DNA of 64,000 bases, taken from positions 186,001-250,000 of the forward strand of contig WOGZ01000011.1 in assembly GCA_009733775.1 (NCBI GenBank). Direction: 5' to 3'. Position 1 is the first letter of the stretch, and every line of letters begins with the position of its first letter. The translations under genes were made by a program, and so were the position numbers. Shown piece after piece: positions 21,486-32,823 of this stretch. The notes under the pieces were generated by a model. It ran no database searches. It worked only from the letters and a program-made list of their open reading frames with translations, and was not told the origin of the DNA. The DNA comes from Alectoria sarmentosa. Its lineage: Eukaryota > Ascomycota > Lecanoromycetes > Lecanorales > Parmeliaceae.

Positions 21486-23359
21486 TGTGGCTAGTCTTCA
21501 AGCAGTGCCTAGGTAGTGTGGACGGTATTTCGAATAGAGAAGTGGGCCTTGCTCAAGGCAGGCCGGTAGACGATGAATAGTTTATAATCGTGTTAGGCAA
21601 GGCGATAAAGAGGTCAATATCTGACATGACCACCTCCTATCTTTCCTCAGCCTACAGAAAGCTAGTCTTTCAAGTAGGTGATTGGTTTGATGCTTTGATT
21701 ATAGGGCAGGTTGAACAATGCACACGATGCCACGACATTGGATGCCGCGGCATTCCTTGGTAGAATGTGAAGCACTCGATGCTGGATAAGAGATGCCACG
21801 GATCGTCAAGCTGTGGAGAATACTAGACCCAGCTCTCCGGCTTGGCATCTATGCATCCCTCACCGCTCCTTATGGTGAAGGTAGATTCGAAGTTGCTGGC
21901 GCTGGAATTAGAGTGCTGCTAACTCCCACTCCACCACGGGAGCTGTTCGGGCAAAAAGTCGTCCCTGACTGACGCTATGTTCACTGCCTACAGCGTGTAA
22001 TCCTTAGTGGCTTCAGCTTCTGGCCGAACACCTCCAGTTGCATCCTTGCGGACGGTACGGACCTTATCGGTGCAGTTTCACAGCGGTGTGCTCGCGAATG
22101 TTGGGGCTGGAACAGCCAAATTAAGATGACTTTATCTCCTATCACCACTTTCGAGAAGAGGATTTGCTTCAAGCTCCTCGGAGCGAGCGCGAATATACCT
22201 TGGAGGCTGACTGTGAGTCAAATCAACCGTAATTACACGGTATTTACACCGTAGCAGTAACAGGGCTTATCAACTGGATGACGGAAATTAAAAGAGAATT
22301 GAAAGTCACAGTCCTTTATCATAATACGTTACAAATTCTCTGTCTCAACGTGATTTGCCAGTCTTGTTTTTCAAATCGCGGAAGAAAAAAGACTCTCTAG
22401 TAGACAACTTGCCTCGGAAGATCTCTGCATGTTCCCCACATATAGCCCCCGCACCACTGTGCTAGATTGTCGCAGCCTGCATAAGTCACTGCCAGTAGAA
22501 AATTACCTGAATCGTTCACTTTTGAAGGTAGGTAGATTTTTAAAGGGCGTTGATGTTGTTTTCCGTTTAAAGCTTCCGAGCTCTTGCCTTGGCAGTTCTA
22601 TAACGTTTCTTCAACCTTTTCAAGGTATCGATCCTATGTAATAGCGTATTTCTTTAAAAACGTGTGTACGTGGGAACCAATCTGCTACCGTTCTATGGAT
22701 AAAATCAATTGAAATACATAACGTAAATTTTGGATTTCGGTTACAGTGTCATTATTTAGCCGCCGCCGAAAGGCGCTCTCCTTGACTATCACAATTTATA
22801 TACCGTTCGTTGGACTCATAGCCTTCTGCCAAGGTATAGAAATCTCACGTAAGTCAGCTTGACCGCCCGAGGCGTTTCTTTATAATGTTGATTATATTTG
22901 GACCTATGACAGGGTCTCGAGAGTCCACGTGACGCTGAAGGATTGCCTACTGGTAATCTTCTACGCGCAATCATTTGCAGCGAGCATAACGAGCCACAGA
23001 AGTCCGCATACAAGAACATTGAAGTAAATGCTCGCATATCCGGACCCGAAAGCGCCTTCAAGAAATTGATGGTGGAGCTAAGTTAGAAGGGGAATTTTTC
23101 ATCGTCTAAATGACAAATTGCGACATACCGCCTTCACTGAATCGCCCCCTCTCCATTCTTCTTCATTTCATACCACGTTTAAGAGCCCCAATATTGCTCT
23201 GATATCCAACCCCCCTCTCAGTATCCAGCCCATCCGCTTCACATGACCCTTACGGACTGACAATCGCAAACCAAGCTAAAGTCTTACTTTGCCGCACCCT
23301 ACGGCCTTTTATTGATAGAAAGAGTCCTATGCTGTAGCAGGCCATCCGATCCCCTAAGC
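21486..23359. other. Divergent promoter region with one copy of repeat R2
   Basis: 1.9 kb between divergently transcribed dioxygenase and transporter genes. Apart from the R2 repeat copy, it holds no coding sequence I can support. Confidence 0.45.
21890..21992 (+). repeat. Direct repeat R2, copy 1
   Basis: About 100 bp similar to 25190-25302, with shared blocks CCACTCCACCAC, GGAGCT and TGACGCTATGTTCA(C/G)TGCCTACA in the same order and orientation. It lies in the upstream region of the dioxygenase gene. Confidence 0.7.
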
Positions 23360-25068
23360 ATGAGTTCCGGCCCCTACTTGCCATCAAACGAGCGGCAAAA
23401 CGTGGTCCCCCCCGTTCTGCTATTCCCTGAGACAGAGAAAAGGCCGGAGGACGGTATTGCGACACGTCTCCAACGGCACTCCAGCAGTGCGCGTAACGAG
23501 CAATCTCCGCAAAGCCCTCCGCCTCAACACAACAGTAGCTCGCAACCGACTCAAGACCATGGTCGAGCAGCTTGGACTTTTCTGTTCGCTGCTTCTGTAG
23601 TTTTAATGGCGACTTGGGGTACGTATCTTGTGCAATATTTGAGAAGCTGTCAACTCCACTGAAGACCTGCATTCAGGTTTTTCAATCTCCTTTGGCGTCT
23701 TTCGAGATTATTATTTTACTCACCCACCGTTCACTGGTGTTCAGGTAATTGCCGAAATTGGCGTCATGAGTACTGTGTGTTTTCACGCCGCTTCCGTTTT
23801 ACCAACTTGAGCTGAACTGGCGATTGGCAGGGTCTACTGCAAGGCATCTCACCATTCATGCTACGATATCTGAGTAGCCGACCCGAGATGAGGAAGCCAA
23901 TGATGTGGGTTGGAAACATCATACTAGTTGCCTCATCGGTGGGGGCAGCATTCGCCACGAACGTTCGTTTGTCTATTCTGCAAGAGCAAGGCTTTCACTG
24001 AATCTGAAACAGCCAGTTCAGCTCGTGATGACGCAAGGAGTCCTCAACGGCATCGGGAGCGGACTTCTTTTTGCACCATCCATGAGTCTAGTAGACGAAT
24101 GGTTCGCGGAACGCCGCAGTCTAGCCTACGGTATATAGTAAGTTTCTGGATCTCCTCGCGACGAAGGAAAAAAGGTCAATAAATCTGAACATATGATAGT
24201 TTCGGCGCTTGCAGCCTTGCTGGTGCGATTCTCCCGCCAATATTTTCGGTCATCCTTTCAAGGTTCGGTTCCAAATCGATGATGATAGGCTGGGCGATTT
24301 TCTCAGGACTCGCTATCAGTCTTTCATTGCTTTGTATCCGATCACGCTTGCAGACTTCAACAACGGCTGGAGGGGTAAGTATATCCTACAAGTTTGTCGA
24401 CAAACCTCTCTTCTGGCTCCTTGTCGTATCCACTGTTCTCCAAACCCTATCGCAATATTTGCCCGCGGTTTATCTACCCTCCTACGCTGTCGACTTTGGC
24501 GCTAAGGTTGAAAATGGAGCTCTGCTTCTTACGTATTTCAATTTCGCCAGCGTTATCTGCCAGCCTTCCCTGGGTTTCCTTGCGTAAGTAATACCTCCCC
24601 TAACATTCCCGAATGACACTTCCTCACAAAGCCGATAGCGACAAATATGGGGTTGCGCTTCCCCTACTTCTGAGTACTGTGATCAGCTCCTTCGCCGTTC
24701 TCGTTATATGGGGCTTAAGCCGCCACTATTGGAGCGTGACGTTGGTTGCGATCCTCTTTGGCGGCTTCTCTGGTGGCTTCGTCGTCCTACGAAATCGCTT
24801 CGCTACTGCTATTGTCGGCGACTCGGATCATCCGAGCCAAGATCTTATCGTCTCTGGTGTCTTGATGCTGCTTCGCGGTATCGCAACCCTCGGCTCTGGA
24901 TTCTTGGGTGCCAAACTGGTTCAAGAGACAGAGTCAATGGGTCTGGGGTCGGGGTACGGAGCTGGTAGGTGGAAACCTCTTCTACTAACTGATGGTATTT
25001 TGATGGGAGCGGCTAGTGTGGGGGCGCTAGGTTTCCTCGGTAGGCGGAGATTGAAAGGGGTAAATTGA
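23360..25068 (+). CDS. MFS transporter, monocarboxylate-transporter-like, 475 aa
   Basis: Six exons (23360-23618, 23677-23774, 23831-23962, 24013-24137, 24200-24583, 24639-25068) join in frame. After a polar 75-residue leader come about 12 hydrophobic segments. Family landmarks are SFGVFRDYYFTHPPF after helix 1, GIGSGLLFAPSMSLVDEWF with a following ERRSLAYGI in the first half, and GFLADKYG at the start of the second half. The last junction uses the acceptor GATAG at 24634-24638; an AG eight bases earlier would give a stop. These fungal proteins are plasma- or vacuolar-membrane carriers of small organic acids or related solutes; the cargo is not predictable. It lies between the dioxygenase and the ACC deaminase. 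Confidence 0.85.
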
Positions 25069-25443
25069 CCAATCAAATAAGATCATCTGGTAACAAAACC
25101 CTTCCATTGCTCGGTCTTGAGATTACCCGTGATATAAAGTCTTATAAGAATCGGCGGTTCTAAAAATAGTAGTAGCCCACATGCTCAAGGATTGCAGGTG
25201 CTGGCCCTGGGACTAGGGTGGTGCTAATTGCCACTCCACCACAGGAGCTATGCAGGCAAAAATTCATCCCTGATTGACGCTATGTTCAGTGCCTACACCG
25301 GGTGCGAGTCTAGCTTTAAAACTGCCAACAACTAATTGAAAGGTAGATAGGAACGACAATAGCTGGCGACAAAGCCCAGAATGCATTATGTAGCCGACCA
25401 TCCCACAGTACTTCGCCTAGGATTGAGCGTTCACAGTCGTCCA
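25069..25443. other. Spacer with repeat R2 copy 2
   Basis: Tail-to-tail space between the transporter and ACC deaminase genes. Nothing other than the R2 copy was recognised. Confidence 0.45.
25190..25302 (+). repeat. Direct repeat R2, copy 2
   Basis: Matches 21890-21992 in the same orientation. Together the two copies bracket the transporter gene. No terminal repeats or target duplication seen. Confidence 0.7.
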
Positions 25444-26614
25444 TCACCCGAACCCGGGGAACCCGCTTAAGGCCGCCTGGCCCCCGGTATGCACAACAGG
25501 TACATTCTCTGCCGTATCTAACTCACCCATCCTAGCCATTTCAAGCACAGCAGAGATCGCTCTCCCAGAATAGATCGGATCGACAATCACACCCTCCAAA
25601 CCAGCAATCAGCTTTACAGCCTCTCTAGTCCTCCCACTCCAGCCAGTATGAGTCTCAATGTTATGTCTGCGATCAAGGAGCACATCATCTGTACTGATAC
25701 GAGCAGGATCGACGCCGATAATCTCAGCGGTATGTTTTGCAAGTCTGAGGATGGTGTCCTCGCTTTCTCCAGGCGGTTTGTTGTATGTATCGACGCCAAT
25801 AATCCTCCTGCCCACTTTCTTCTGGCTTGCAAGAACAATATCCGCCCCACGATCATCAACGCTTGTCTGTCGTACATACTCTTGTTCAACAAGCGCGAAT
25901 CCAGCAAGCATACCTGCTATTGTTGAACCAGATGCCACCGCAACTACTATAATGTCGAAATACACATCCATTTGTTTTTCCTGCTCAGAGACTTCGAAAG
26001 CCCAACGAGCGAAGCCGAGACCTCCGTATCGATGGGTCGATGCGCCACTGGTGATGATATATGGTTTCTGGCCTTGGGCGGAGACTTGGGCGGCTGCCTC
26101 GGTGAGGCTGGTGCCTTCATGGAGATAGGTCGCTGAAAGAATAGAGGCGATCTGCACATTGCCCTTCAAGTGGAAGTCTGCGGGCTGTGCTGATGCGGGT
26201 TGTTGCGAGACTAAAACTGTCTGCGGAAAAAATATTAATTTGTCAGTACAACCAGTTCCCTTTCGTGCGATGGATGCCTGGTGGATTAAATTGTTCGCTT
26301 ACCTTCATGCCCACGTGGGCGGCAGCGGCGGCGACCTGGCGTATGTGGTTGCTTTGTGGGCCCCCAGTAGTGACAATGGTGTCGGCGCCTTCTCTGATGG
26401 CGTCGGGGAGAACGTATTCGAGCTTACGTATTTTATTTCCTCCCAGGCCAAGACCTGAATTGCAGTCTTCTCGTTTGATCCAAATTTTGGCTGCTATGTT
26501 ATTCGAGGTTGTCAAATGTGCAGAGAGCCGACGTAGGAGCTCTATCGGGCAGAGATGAGGAAACAGGAGCTGTATTCGCTCATATTGAGCGAGCGATGGT
26601 GGTAGACTGACCAT
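25444..26614 (-). CDS. acdS: 1-aminocyclopropane-1-carboxylate (ACC) deaminase, 362 aa
   Basis: Exon 1 is 26614-26303, the intron 26302-26221 (82 nt, GTAAGC donor, CGCAG acceptor) and exon 2 26220-25444. This is the fold-type II PLP enzyme family that converts ACC to 2-oxobutyrate and ammonia. The signature KREDCNSGLGLGGNKIRKLE contains the PLP lysine (Lys61). GGPQSNHIRQVAA supplies the active-site Ser88. The substrate-side tyrosine is likely Tyr321 in VDPIYSGRA. GSTIAGMLAGFA fits the phosphate-side loop. Length matches the family (about 340-360). The C terminus HTGGQAALSGFPGFG is close to the LGG.PAL end of known enzymes. D-cysteine desulfhydrase is the nearest alternative, but the KREDCNSG signature favours ACC deaminase. 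It is transcribed towards the transporter gene. Confidence 0.88.
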
Positions 26615-27484
26615 TCTCTAGGCGCGTGTCCGAAGTCGTAAGTCTGCGATTATGATGGTCTTGGTCAGTTTCGTTTAGGGACGGAGGTGTAGGGGCTCTC
26701 GGACTGAATCAATGAGAGACTCGGCCACGTTCAACTTCCGTTTAGGTGTTATGTCGTTGAAAGCCACTTGACATACAAAGAATACACTGAACTTCTCTAC
26801 CGGATATCACACGCTCTCTCATGAAGGCATAGTCACCTAGTTTATCGTACGTAAAAACCCCATCTACGGTCTAGAACTGGATCCATGACAGGAGTAGCGG
26901 TGAGGGATACCGGAGATACAGTGGTCGTTGGAGCCTCTCAACCCCAAGCACTCTGAGTAAGCGTATGCATGACTATAGAGGCGGTGTAGTATGGTTCTTC
27001 CGATCCCTTCCAGGGAAAGTTGCACGTGGGCCGGAGAGAGCTGCCCTTTTATCGCAAAGGACCGACGTACTCCAGGTGTTTACAATGCCACAGTACCAGG
27101 ATACATGGCATAGATGAGTCGTAATACCTGGTGACAGCCCCGCGGGGCTCACAAGAAGTCACCCGTCAATAGGATTAGAAATCAGAACTTGAACGTCAAA
27201 CCAATAGCGAAATTAGGCATTCGACGAAAGAGGCGGTATGACGCAACTGGAGCCGCGAACCATCACGATCTGCACCTGCAATGAAGCCGTATGAAGATAC
27301 CACTCCTAGTACAATGACTCGCCAAAGCTAGCCGTACGAGGAAAAGCTACAGACTGTCCGCAGAAGGCTTCAGCTCTCGCCTCTCCAGAATATATAATCA
27401 AGTTCCCTAATAGCATCTATTATATGATCTCTCAAGCACTGATATCACCCGAAACGAGCCTCAAAGTCCTTTCCTTTGCTCACA
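26615..27484. other. Divergent intergenic region
   Basis: Head-to-head space between the ACC deaminase and the second dioxygenase copy. No gene seen. Confidence 0.45.
27391..27397 (+). promoter_or_regulatory. TATA-like box of dioxygenase copy 2
   Basis: TATATAA lies 88 nt upstream of ATG 27485. A similar TTATAA lies about 90 nt upstream of the intact paralogue on the other strand. Confidence 0.4.
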
Positions 27485-28612
27485 ATGTTTTCTTCTACCA
27501 ATGGTATTCCTATTGCCGTCGAGAATCCATCTTCTGTTGCTCGTCTCGCCATATTGAGTCTCACCAAATTACTAGCCAGGGATCCAGTCGAGCTTGCAGA
27601 GCTTTTGTCGTCGTGTGAGAATGTTGGCTTTTTTTACCTTGATCTTCGAGATTGGGAGGCTGGCGACGCAGTCCGCAAGTTCGACGAAACCAATTCGATC
27701 ATGAAGGAGTGGTTCGAGCAATCAGTTCAGGAGAAGTTGAAGACAGAAACGCTATCAGACGCTCATGGGTTTGTCGCCAATCACAATCTCAGTAGGGGTT
27801 GAAATTGAGCTGAGATCCATAGATACAAACCCACAGGCGTCCAGTCGGGGGTTCTTGAGAACTCAAGAGATGGGTTCGAAGTACTCAAGGTACATGAGAC
27901 GGCTCCCCATCCAAAAGAGCTGAGGCACGAGCTGACTTGCTCCAAGATTAGCAGAACAGCAATGATGGCCGGCCGGCCTTTGCCGCAAGTTGTCCTACAA
28001 AATCTGAAACTTTTCAAAGAGTTCCAACAGTCGGCACACTACATCCTCAAGTCTCTACTTATTTGTCTTTCTGACGTAGCGGGTTTCAGCGAACAATCCG
28101 AGCGATTCGAATCCTACCATAAGGATGACGAGCAGTCCAAAAGCACCCTATTCTTCTTACATCATCCAGTGAGCGAGCAGCTGGAAGATGAGACAAGAAT
28201 GGGCCACAACATGCATACAGACGTGGGCTCTTTCACGCTGCTCATGACAGAGTAGTGGGGCTTGCAGGTACTCTCCCCTGAGACCAATAGCTGGAAATAC
28301 GTGGCGCCCAAGCCAGGATTCGCCATTGTGAACGTAGCGGATACCCTTCGCTTCATTTCCAGACGTCGCTTTCGATCGGCGATGCACCGTGTCTTACCGC
28401 ATGGGGGGGAAATGCTACGGGATAGGTATTCAGCTGCCTACTTCCTCCGAGCTGGAGATGGCACCGTCTTCAAGGATTTGGATGGCAACGAGGTGACCGC
28501 CGATGAGTGGTTCCGACGCAAGTATAATAGTTACAATCAGAGCTTACAGGAGCAGCGTCAGCAGGGGATTGCGACGGGCGGTATGGACAGAGAAATCGGT
28601 AGTGAAGTTTGA
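27485..28612 (+). pseudogene. Second Fe(II)/2OG dioxygenase copy with in-frame stop
   Basis: Exons 27485-27768, 27823-27889 and 27947-28612 reproduce the exon structure of the gene at 20361-21485, including the 67-nt middle exon. The reading frame is collinear with the paralogue throughout, except for a TAG at 28253-28255 (codon 220), where the paralogue has CAG for Gln in AAQWGLQ. The first iron ligands (NMHTDVGSFTLL) precede the stop. The distal His (RSAMHRVLP) and the DRYS motif follow it, so the truncated product would be inactive. A 45-nt GTG...CAG segment around the stop could in principle be spliced in frame, but it would remove a conserved strand. Otherwise the gene is undamaged, which suggests a recent nonsense change (a C-to-T transition) or a base-call error. 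Confidence 0.8.
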
Positions 28613-29007
28613 TATGCCCTCAGAGCACCACAGCTCGACATTGCACATTGCCGTAGGAGAGGAGTATTGATCATTTGTTTAGATCCAAGTAGCAAATCAA
28701 GAAAAAGAAGAAATCCCCCAAAGTAGTAGTTCAAACCTTGCATCCGCACATCCGAACCGATCCATAAAAAGCACGAGACCCTCAGACTGGTCCGGACCGT
28801 GGTCACAGATGTTCAATAGAAACGCATCTCTCCACAAGGCCGCCTCAGATGATTAGGTAATCACCACACGCGCAATTTTATCCAGAGGAGCAGGCCCAAG
28901 GTGTTCATCTCAGATCGAGATGCTCTACAAGAGGCGCGAGATTATGGGCAAGCAGAAGCAGTAAAGGGGATGGAAAACAGATGTGCCCGATCACGGACGA
29001 ACGCTTT
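28613..29007. other. Intergenic, nothing recognised
   Basis: 3' flank of the interrupted dioxygenase; no feature supported. Confidence 0.4.
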
Positions 29008-29420
29008 TCGCTACAGTGGGACCGTGGATCAGTAAGTCTCATAGAATGTCAGGTTTTAGTAGCCATGGCCCATGGTCCCCACATGTAGTGTTCTAGAAAA
29101 GCGGTCAAAGCAGGATACACGAGTCATGAAGGGCTTCTATACATACCTGTCATGCACCTGGCAATAGCTCTTCATTCGATCTTGTTTCTCCCAGAGCCAT
29201 AGCATTCTTGTCCCGCCCGCCCGCACCTGTATATGGCTTCATTTCGACCCCTGGTCTATGCTGCTACAAGCATGGGAGTTTCTTAGCACTACGGTACGAG
29301 AATATGCCTGTTCAGGCCTCAATTCGCTTGCTAACCCTGGCGTTGGGACGGCCCAATCGCTAGTTAGTTCATCTGTATACCCTCATTTGTGTGATAGGTG
29401 CATTCGAGTATGCGAGCACT
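29008..29420 (+). repeat. Dispersed repeat R1, copy 2
   Basis: Forward-orientation copy matching the reverse complement of 4583-5017 and, over its second half especially, 56686-56981. It starts TCGCTACAGTGGGAC and ends GTATGCGAGCACTGAC. No open frame and no clear terminal structure. Confidence 0.7.
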
Positions 29421-29495
29421 GACGGGGGGGATTAGAACTCCTCAAAATTTAGGTCGGCCACCACAAAGCTTCCTGGCGAGGTATCTCACGAGACG

Positions 29496-30344
29496 TAACT
29501 GTTGCATATTATACATGGATATGTATTACCCATGGATAGTACCTTCATCCATGGATGATAAACATACTCATGGTGCTGTATCACCCATCTCATGGGCAAA
29601 TGCCCAGCAATCGCATATATATGTCATGGATAATATGAACCCCACGCTATCGCCCATGGATCACACGTCGTCGTTACACTGATGTGATACTATTTGATGT
29701 TATACACACCGTGGTCATGTCATTATATTGTTAGTGCAGCACCGTCTGATGCTATACACATCGTTGCCACATCAACAAGATATTAATGCAGTTGCACCTG
29801 ATCCTCTATCCAATTGATTTTTCTTTCGAATGCATTTATTATCGAACATGGGTTCGGGTTGTTCTTGACGCCGATGAGGTGTTTCGAACTCTTTTTGAGA
29901 TCGAGGGGGAGGTCTTTCATTCGAGGTTGTTTGTACATATAAATCTCGTTGTTGTCCTCATTTTTAAAAAGCATCTCCTACATTCACCCCCCGCCCCCCT
30001 CTCAAACACATTCAATCCAACTATATCCTATTTTCAATAGCAAAAAGAATGACCTTGCTGATAACAATAAGGGAGACGGCAGCAATGGAAGTAACAAAGG
30101 GGGTAAGCGAGGTAGCAAATAACAACAATAGTGCTTAATCATTGCTATCCCCATGAAGAATAGGTTTTATTCATGGGGGGTGGTATCATTCATGAGAGGA
30201 TATATGCTACTGATGGACATTTGCCCATGAGATGGGTGATACAGCATCATGAGAAAGTATACTCCCTACGGATAATCTTTTTATCCATGGGTGCTACGTA
30301 TTATCCATGAATAATATTCCCCCATGTATGATATGCAACATAAC
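29496..30344. mobile_element. 841-bp terminal-inverted-repeat element with TAAC target duplication
   Basis: The element proper is 29500-30340. Its ends are TGTTGCATATTATACATGG and the inverted ATATGCAACA end. The inverted arms, about 29500-29650 and 30170-30340, share long blocks including TGCTGTATCACCCATCTCA and CATCTCATGGGCAAATG. Direct TAAC flanks lie at 29496-29499 and 30341-30344. The interior encodes no transposase that I can recognise, so it looks like a non-autonomous (MITE-like) DNA element. Both arms are rich in CCATGG/TCATGGAT words, giving many short internal palindromes. Confidence 0.75.
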
Positions 30345-31105
30345 GTTGAAAAGCCATCATCAAGCTAACAGTCCTCGCCCCCTTGATGCTACCTCATTCC
30401 CAAACGAGAAGTCTAAAACTCCGAAGCTAGAGGTACTAGGAAATCGTCTCGCCCGTTGATTGTGCTCAATGATCCCAAAGTGTGCCCCAGTGGCTCATAC
30501 TTTTTTCGCTAGCAAAATCGATCCCTAGGTGCCAAGACAGCAATTTACCGGGATACAGTGGTCGTCTTTCGCTTCAATAGTAGCATTAGCAAAGCATCGT
30601 GTTCCTTTCGCGCTTTTCAATTATTCTCGCTTGCGAGGAACTTGATAGACAAGAACACACTTGTGGAGTCGCTATTCCTCTTGCTTTCAACTCATCATGA
30701 CCGTTGATTTTAGGATCAACGTCGTTAATGGTATGTGTCGTTGACCACTGAGAGGTGGATCTATTTGGATGGCTCTACTATCTCTTTGTGTCATGCTTCG
30801 TATGTGTATAATCGAGGACATGGAGTTGGTCCTTAGTAAGCTGAAATGTCGATCCTTGCTGACAATGAAGGGGTCTTGAATTTGAACAAAGCATTGTTTT
30901 CAACACAAAGCACTGGCATATTTCCATTTCCTGGTACGAATTGCTTCCATCACCACACATCCAGTCTTCGACACTCACGCTCTGCTCTCAACTCGCCCTT
31001 GACCTTTACCCTCTCGCCACAATCACCCTTCCAAAAGCTTACATCCACCATCTTCCAATATAGATCTACGCATTTCGGGAGGACTGGAAGAAAGAAGACT
31101 TCAAC
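30345..31105. other. Intergenic, upstream of array B member 1
   Basis: No other gene seen. The last part is pyrimidine-rich leader sequence before the ATG at 31106. Confidence 0.45.
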
Positions 31106-31903
31106 ATGTCTTTGCCAGAAAATAGCATGTTTGCCAACCACGTTGCTCTTGATCATGCATTGCTTGTCCCTCGACAGGAAGAAGTGGTATCCGCAGAATT
31201 TCCAACAAAGAAGCCATTCCCTCTCCTCAAGCTGCCTCCCGAGCTCCGAGCCATGGTCTACGAACCTCTCATCGAAGCTGGAGATCTCAGCGTCGTGAGA
31301 GTCTCCAAGCTCGTCAGCCAGGAGGCGGTCCCACTTCTTTCGAAAGTCGCCCGTCTTCGAATCAGCCTAGGGCATCCTAATCTCAGTCCAGTGACCCTCG
31401 ACCTGACGGCTAGTATCACTTTATCGGGCCGTCTCACCCTGATCGCTCCAGACTACATCCAGCACCTCGAGTCCCACCTCAACATGCCCATGATTCCACT
31501 GTTTCCCGTGGACACGAAGCTCATCTATTGCTTCAGTGGCAACAGAATAGCCCGAAAGTCGTGCAAAATCACCATCAATCTCGGGACGTACAGACATATC
31601 CCACGCCAGTTGGAGGAGAACGAGACCTACCGGGTGATTGCAGCCTTGACCGGATTCAAGCTCCTGACGCTAAAGCTCGAAAACCAGAGAGACGCTGAGC
31701 AAGATCCGTACATGCTGGGGAGGTATTGCCGTCTACCGATGAGATTTGAGAACAACGTAATGCATAGCGTCCTCCTGGAGGGCTATGAGCAGATTCTCGG
31801 ATTTTTGACAGTGACGCTTGGACCTGCTAAATTCAATAAAAGTGTCGATGGGCATTCTCTTGAATTTTGGCCCAGAAAATACGAGGCCGAGGACGGCCTT
31901 TAA
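31106..31903 (+). CDS. Array B member 1: F-box-like protein, 265 aa
   Basis: A single exon from ATG 31106. LPPELRAMVYEPLIEAGDLS (motif at residues 43-52) leads into VVRVSKLVSQEAVPLLSKVA. Then RISLGHPN, IQHLESHLNM, ARKSCKITINLG, LTGFKLLTLKL and LGPAKFNKSVDGHSLEFWPR. The sequence groups with the array A genes at 14473 and 12864 rather than with its immediate neighbours, implying movement between groups or a duplication predating their separation. Confidence 0.84.
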   Translation: MSLPENSMFANHVALDHALLVPRQEEVVSAEFPTKKPFPLLKLPPELRAMVYEPLIEAGDLSVVRVSKLVSQEAVPLLSKVARLRISLGHPNLSPVTLDLTASITLSGRLTLIAPDYIQHLESHLNMPMIPLFPVDTKLIYCFSGNRIARKSCKITINLGTYRHIPRQLEENETYRVIAALTGFKLLTLKLENQRDAEQDPYMLGRYCRLPMRFENNVMHSVLLEGYEQILGFLTVTLGPAKFNKSVDGHSLEFWPRKYEAEDGL

Positions 31904-32823
31904 GCGGCTATGTGCGCTCTGCTATAAAAGGGGTGGTATTCTGCAGTCGGTAGGGTGCGTTCTATCGGAGGAAGAGGCCGAGCCAGTTTGTAAATTGCTG
32001 ACGTAGATCTGAGGATTCACTTATTCACTGTACAGCTCGGCAAAATATTCTTAGCATAGTACTAACCAATTGGTTTGATTACTGTCAAGATTTGGGGTTC
32101 CCAGTCTTCTCCCAGCCACTTTTTCAGCAAGCCACTTCATTTAGTACAGTACATAAAACCGCTCCAGGAAATTTTGGGGAAGACAATCAATCCATCCTAC
32201 ACATCACATACTTGATATTTTGATAATTACTGGCTCTCGTGCTTTTTTGACCTCGCGTGTTACGTGTATTGCAATCATTAGGTTTGAGGACAGTGGCGCC
32301 TGACGTTCTAGATATCTTACCGCACATCGAATTCTCTTCGCACCATGTAGCTCGCTATAACGTCAAACGCAAAAGTTGCTCCTCATGGATCATAAAAGCT
32401 CAGTTGATCATAGCTGACAGATCACATGATCTCAATCAATGTAATGACAGGACTTTCAGCGCTGTTGAAAAAGTGATGATCCACAACCTCGAAGTGTCAA
32501 GATTCAGGTACGTGATGTGCAGGATGCTTGATTATTCCTCCTCAGAACTCTCATGCTACATTGATGATGTAGCCGACATGCCGACATGCGCAAAAGTCAC
32601 AGCTAAAAAGTGGATGAGTTCTCCAATTCTGACACGAAGTACTAGCCCAGCCTCAAGTCTATTTTTCGAGAAGCCCATGCACGAATACCTTTTCCTAAAC
32701 TTGGAAGCTATGATTTGACTTCAATCAACGGCCATGAATATCCACAGTCGCGTTCCCCGCTCTGGGTCTAATGTGCAAACTTTCAAATTTTCGCAACTCC
32801 TGGCTACTCTTCCATACTGTCCC
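31904..32823. other. Intergenic, nothing recognised
   Basis: A 153-codon frame at 32257-32718 begins at GTG, lacks family resemblance and is probably fortuitous. Confidence 0.45.

Noticed and set aside
29520..29660. Regularly recurring CCATGG/TCATGGAT words as a CRISPR-like array
   Set aside because: Spacing is irregular, the words are short palindromes within the arms of a TIR element, and the sequence is eukaryotic.
32257..32718. 153-codon plus-strand frame between two array genes
   Set aside because: It begins at GTG, has no ATG near its start, no domain and no paralogue.
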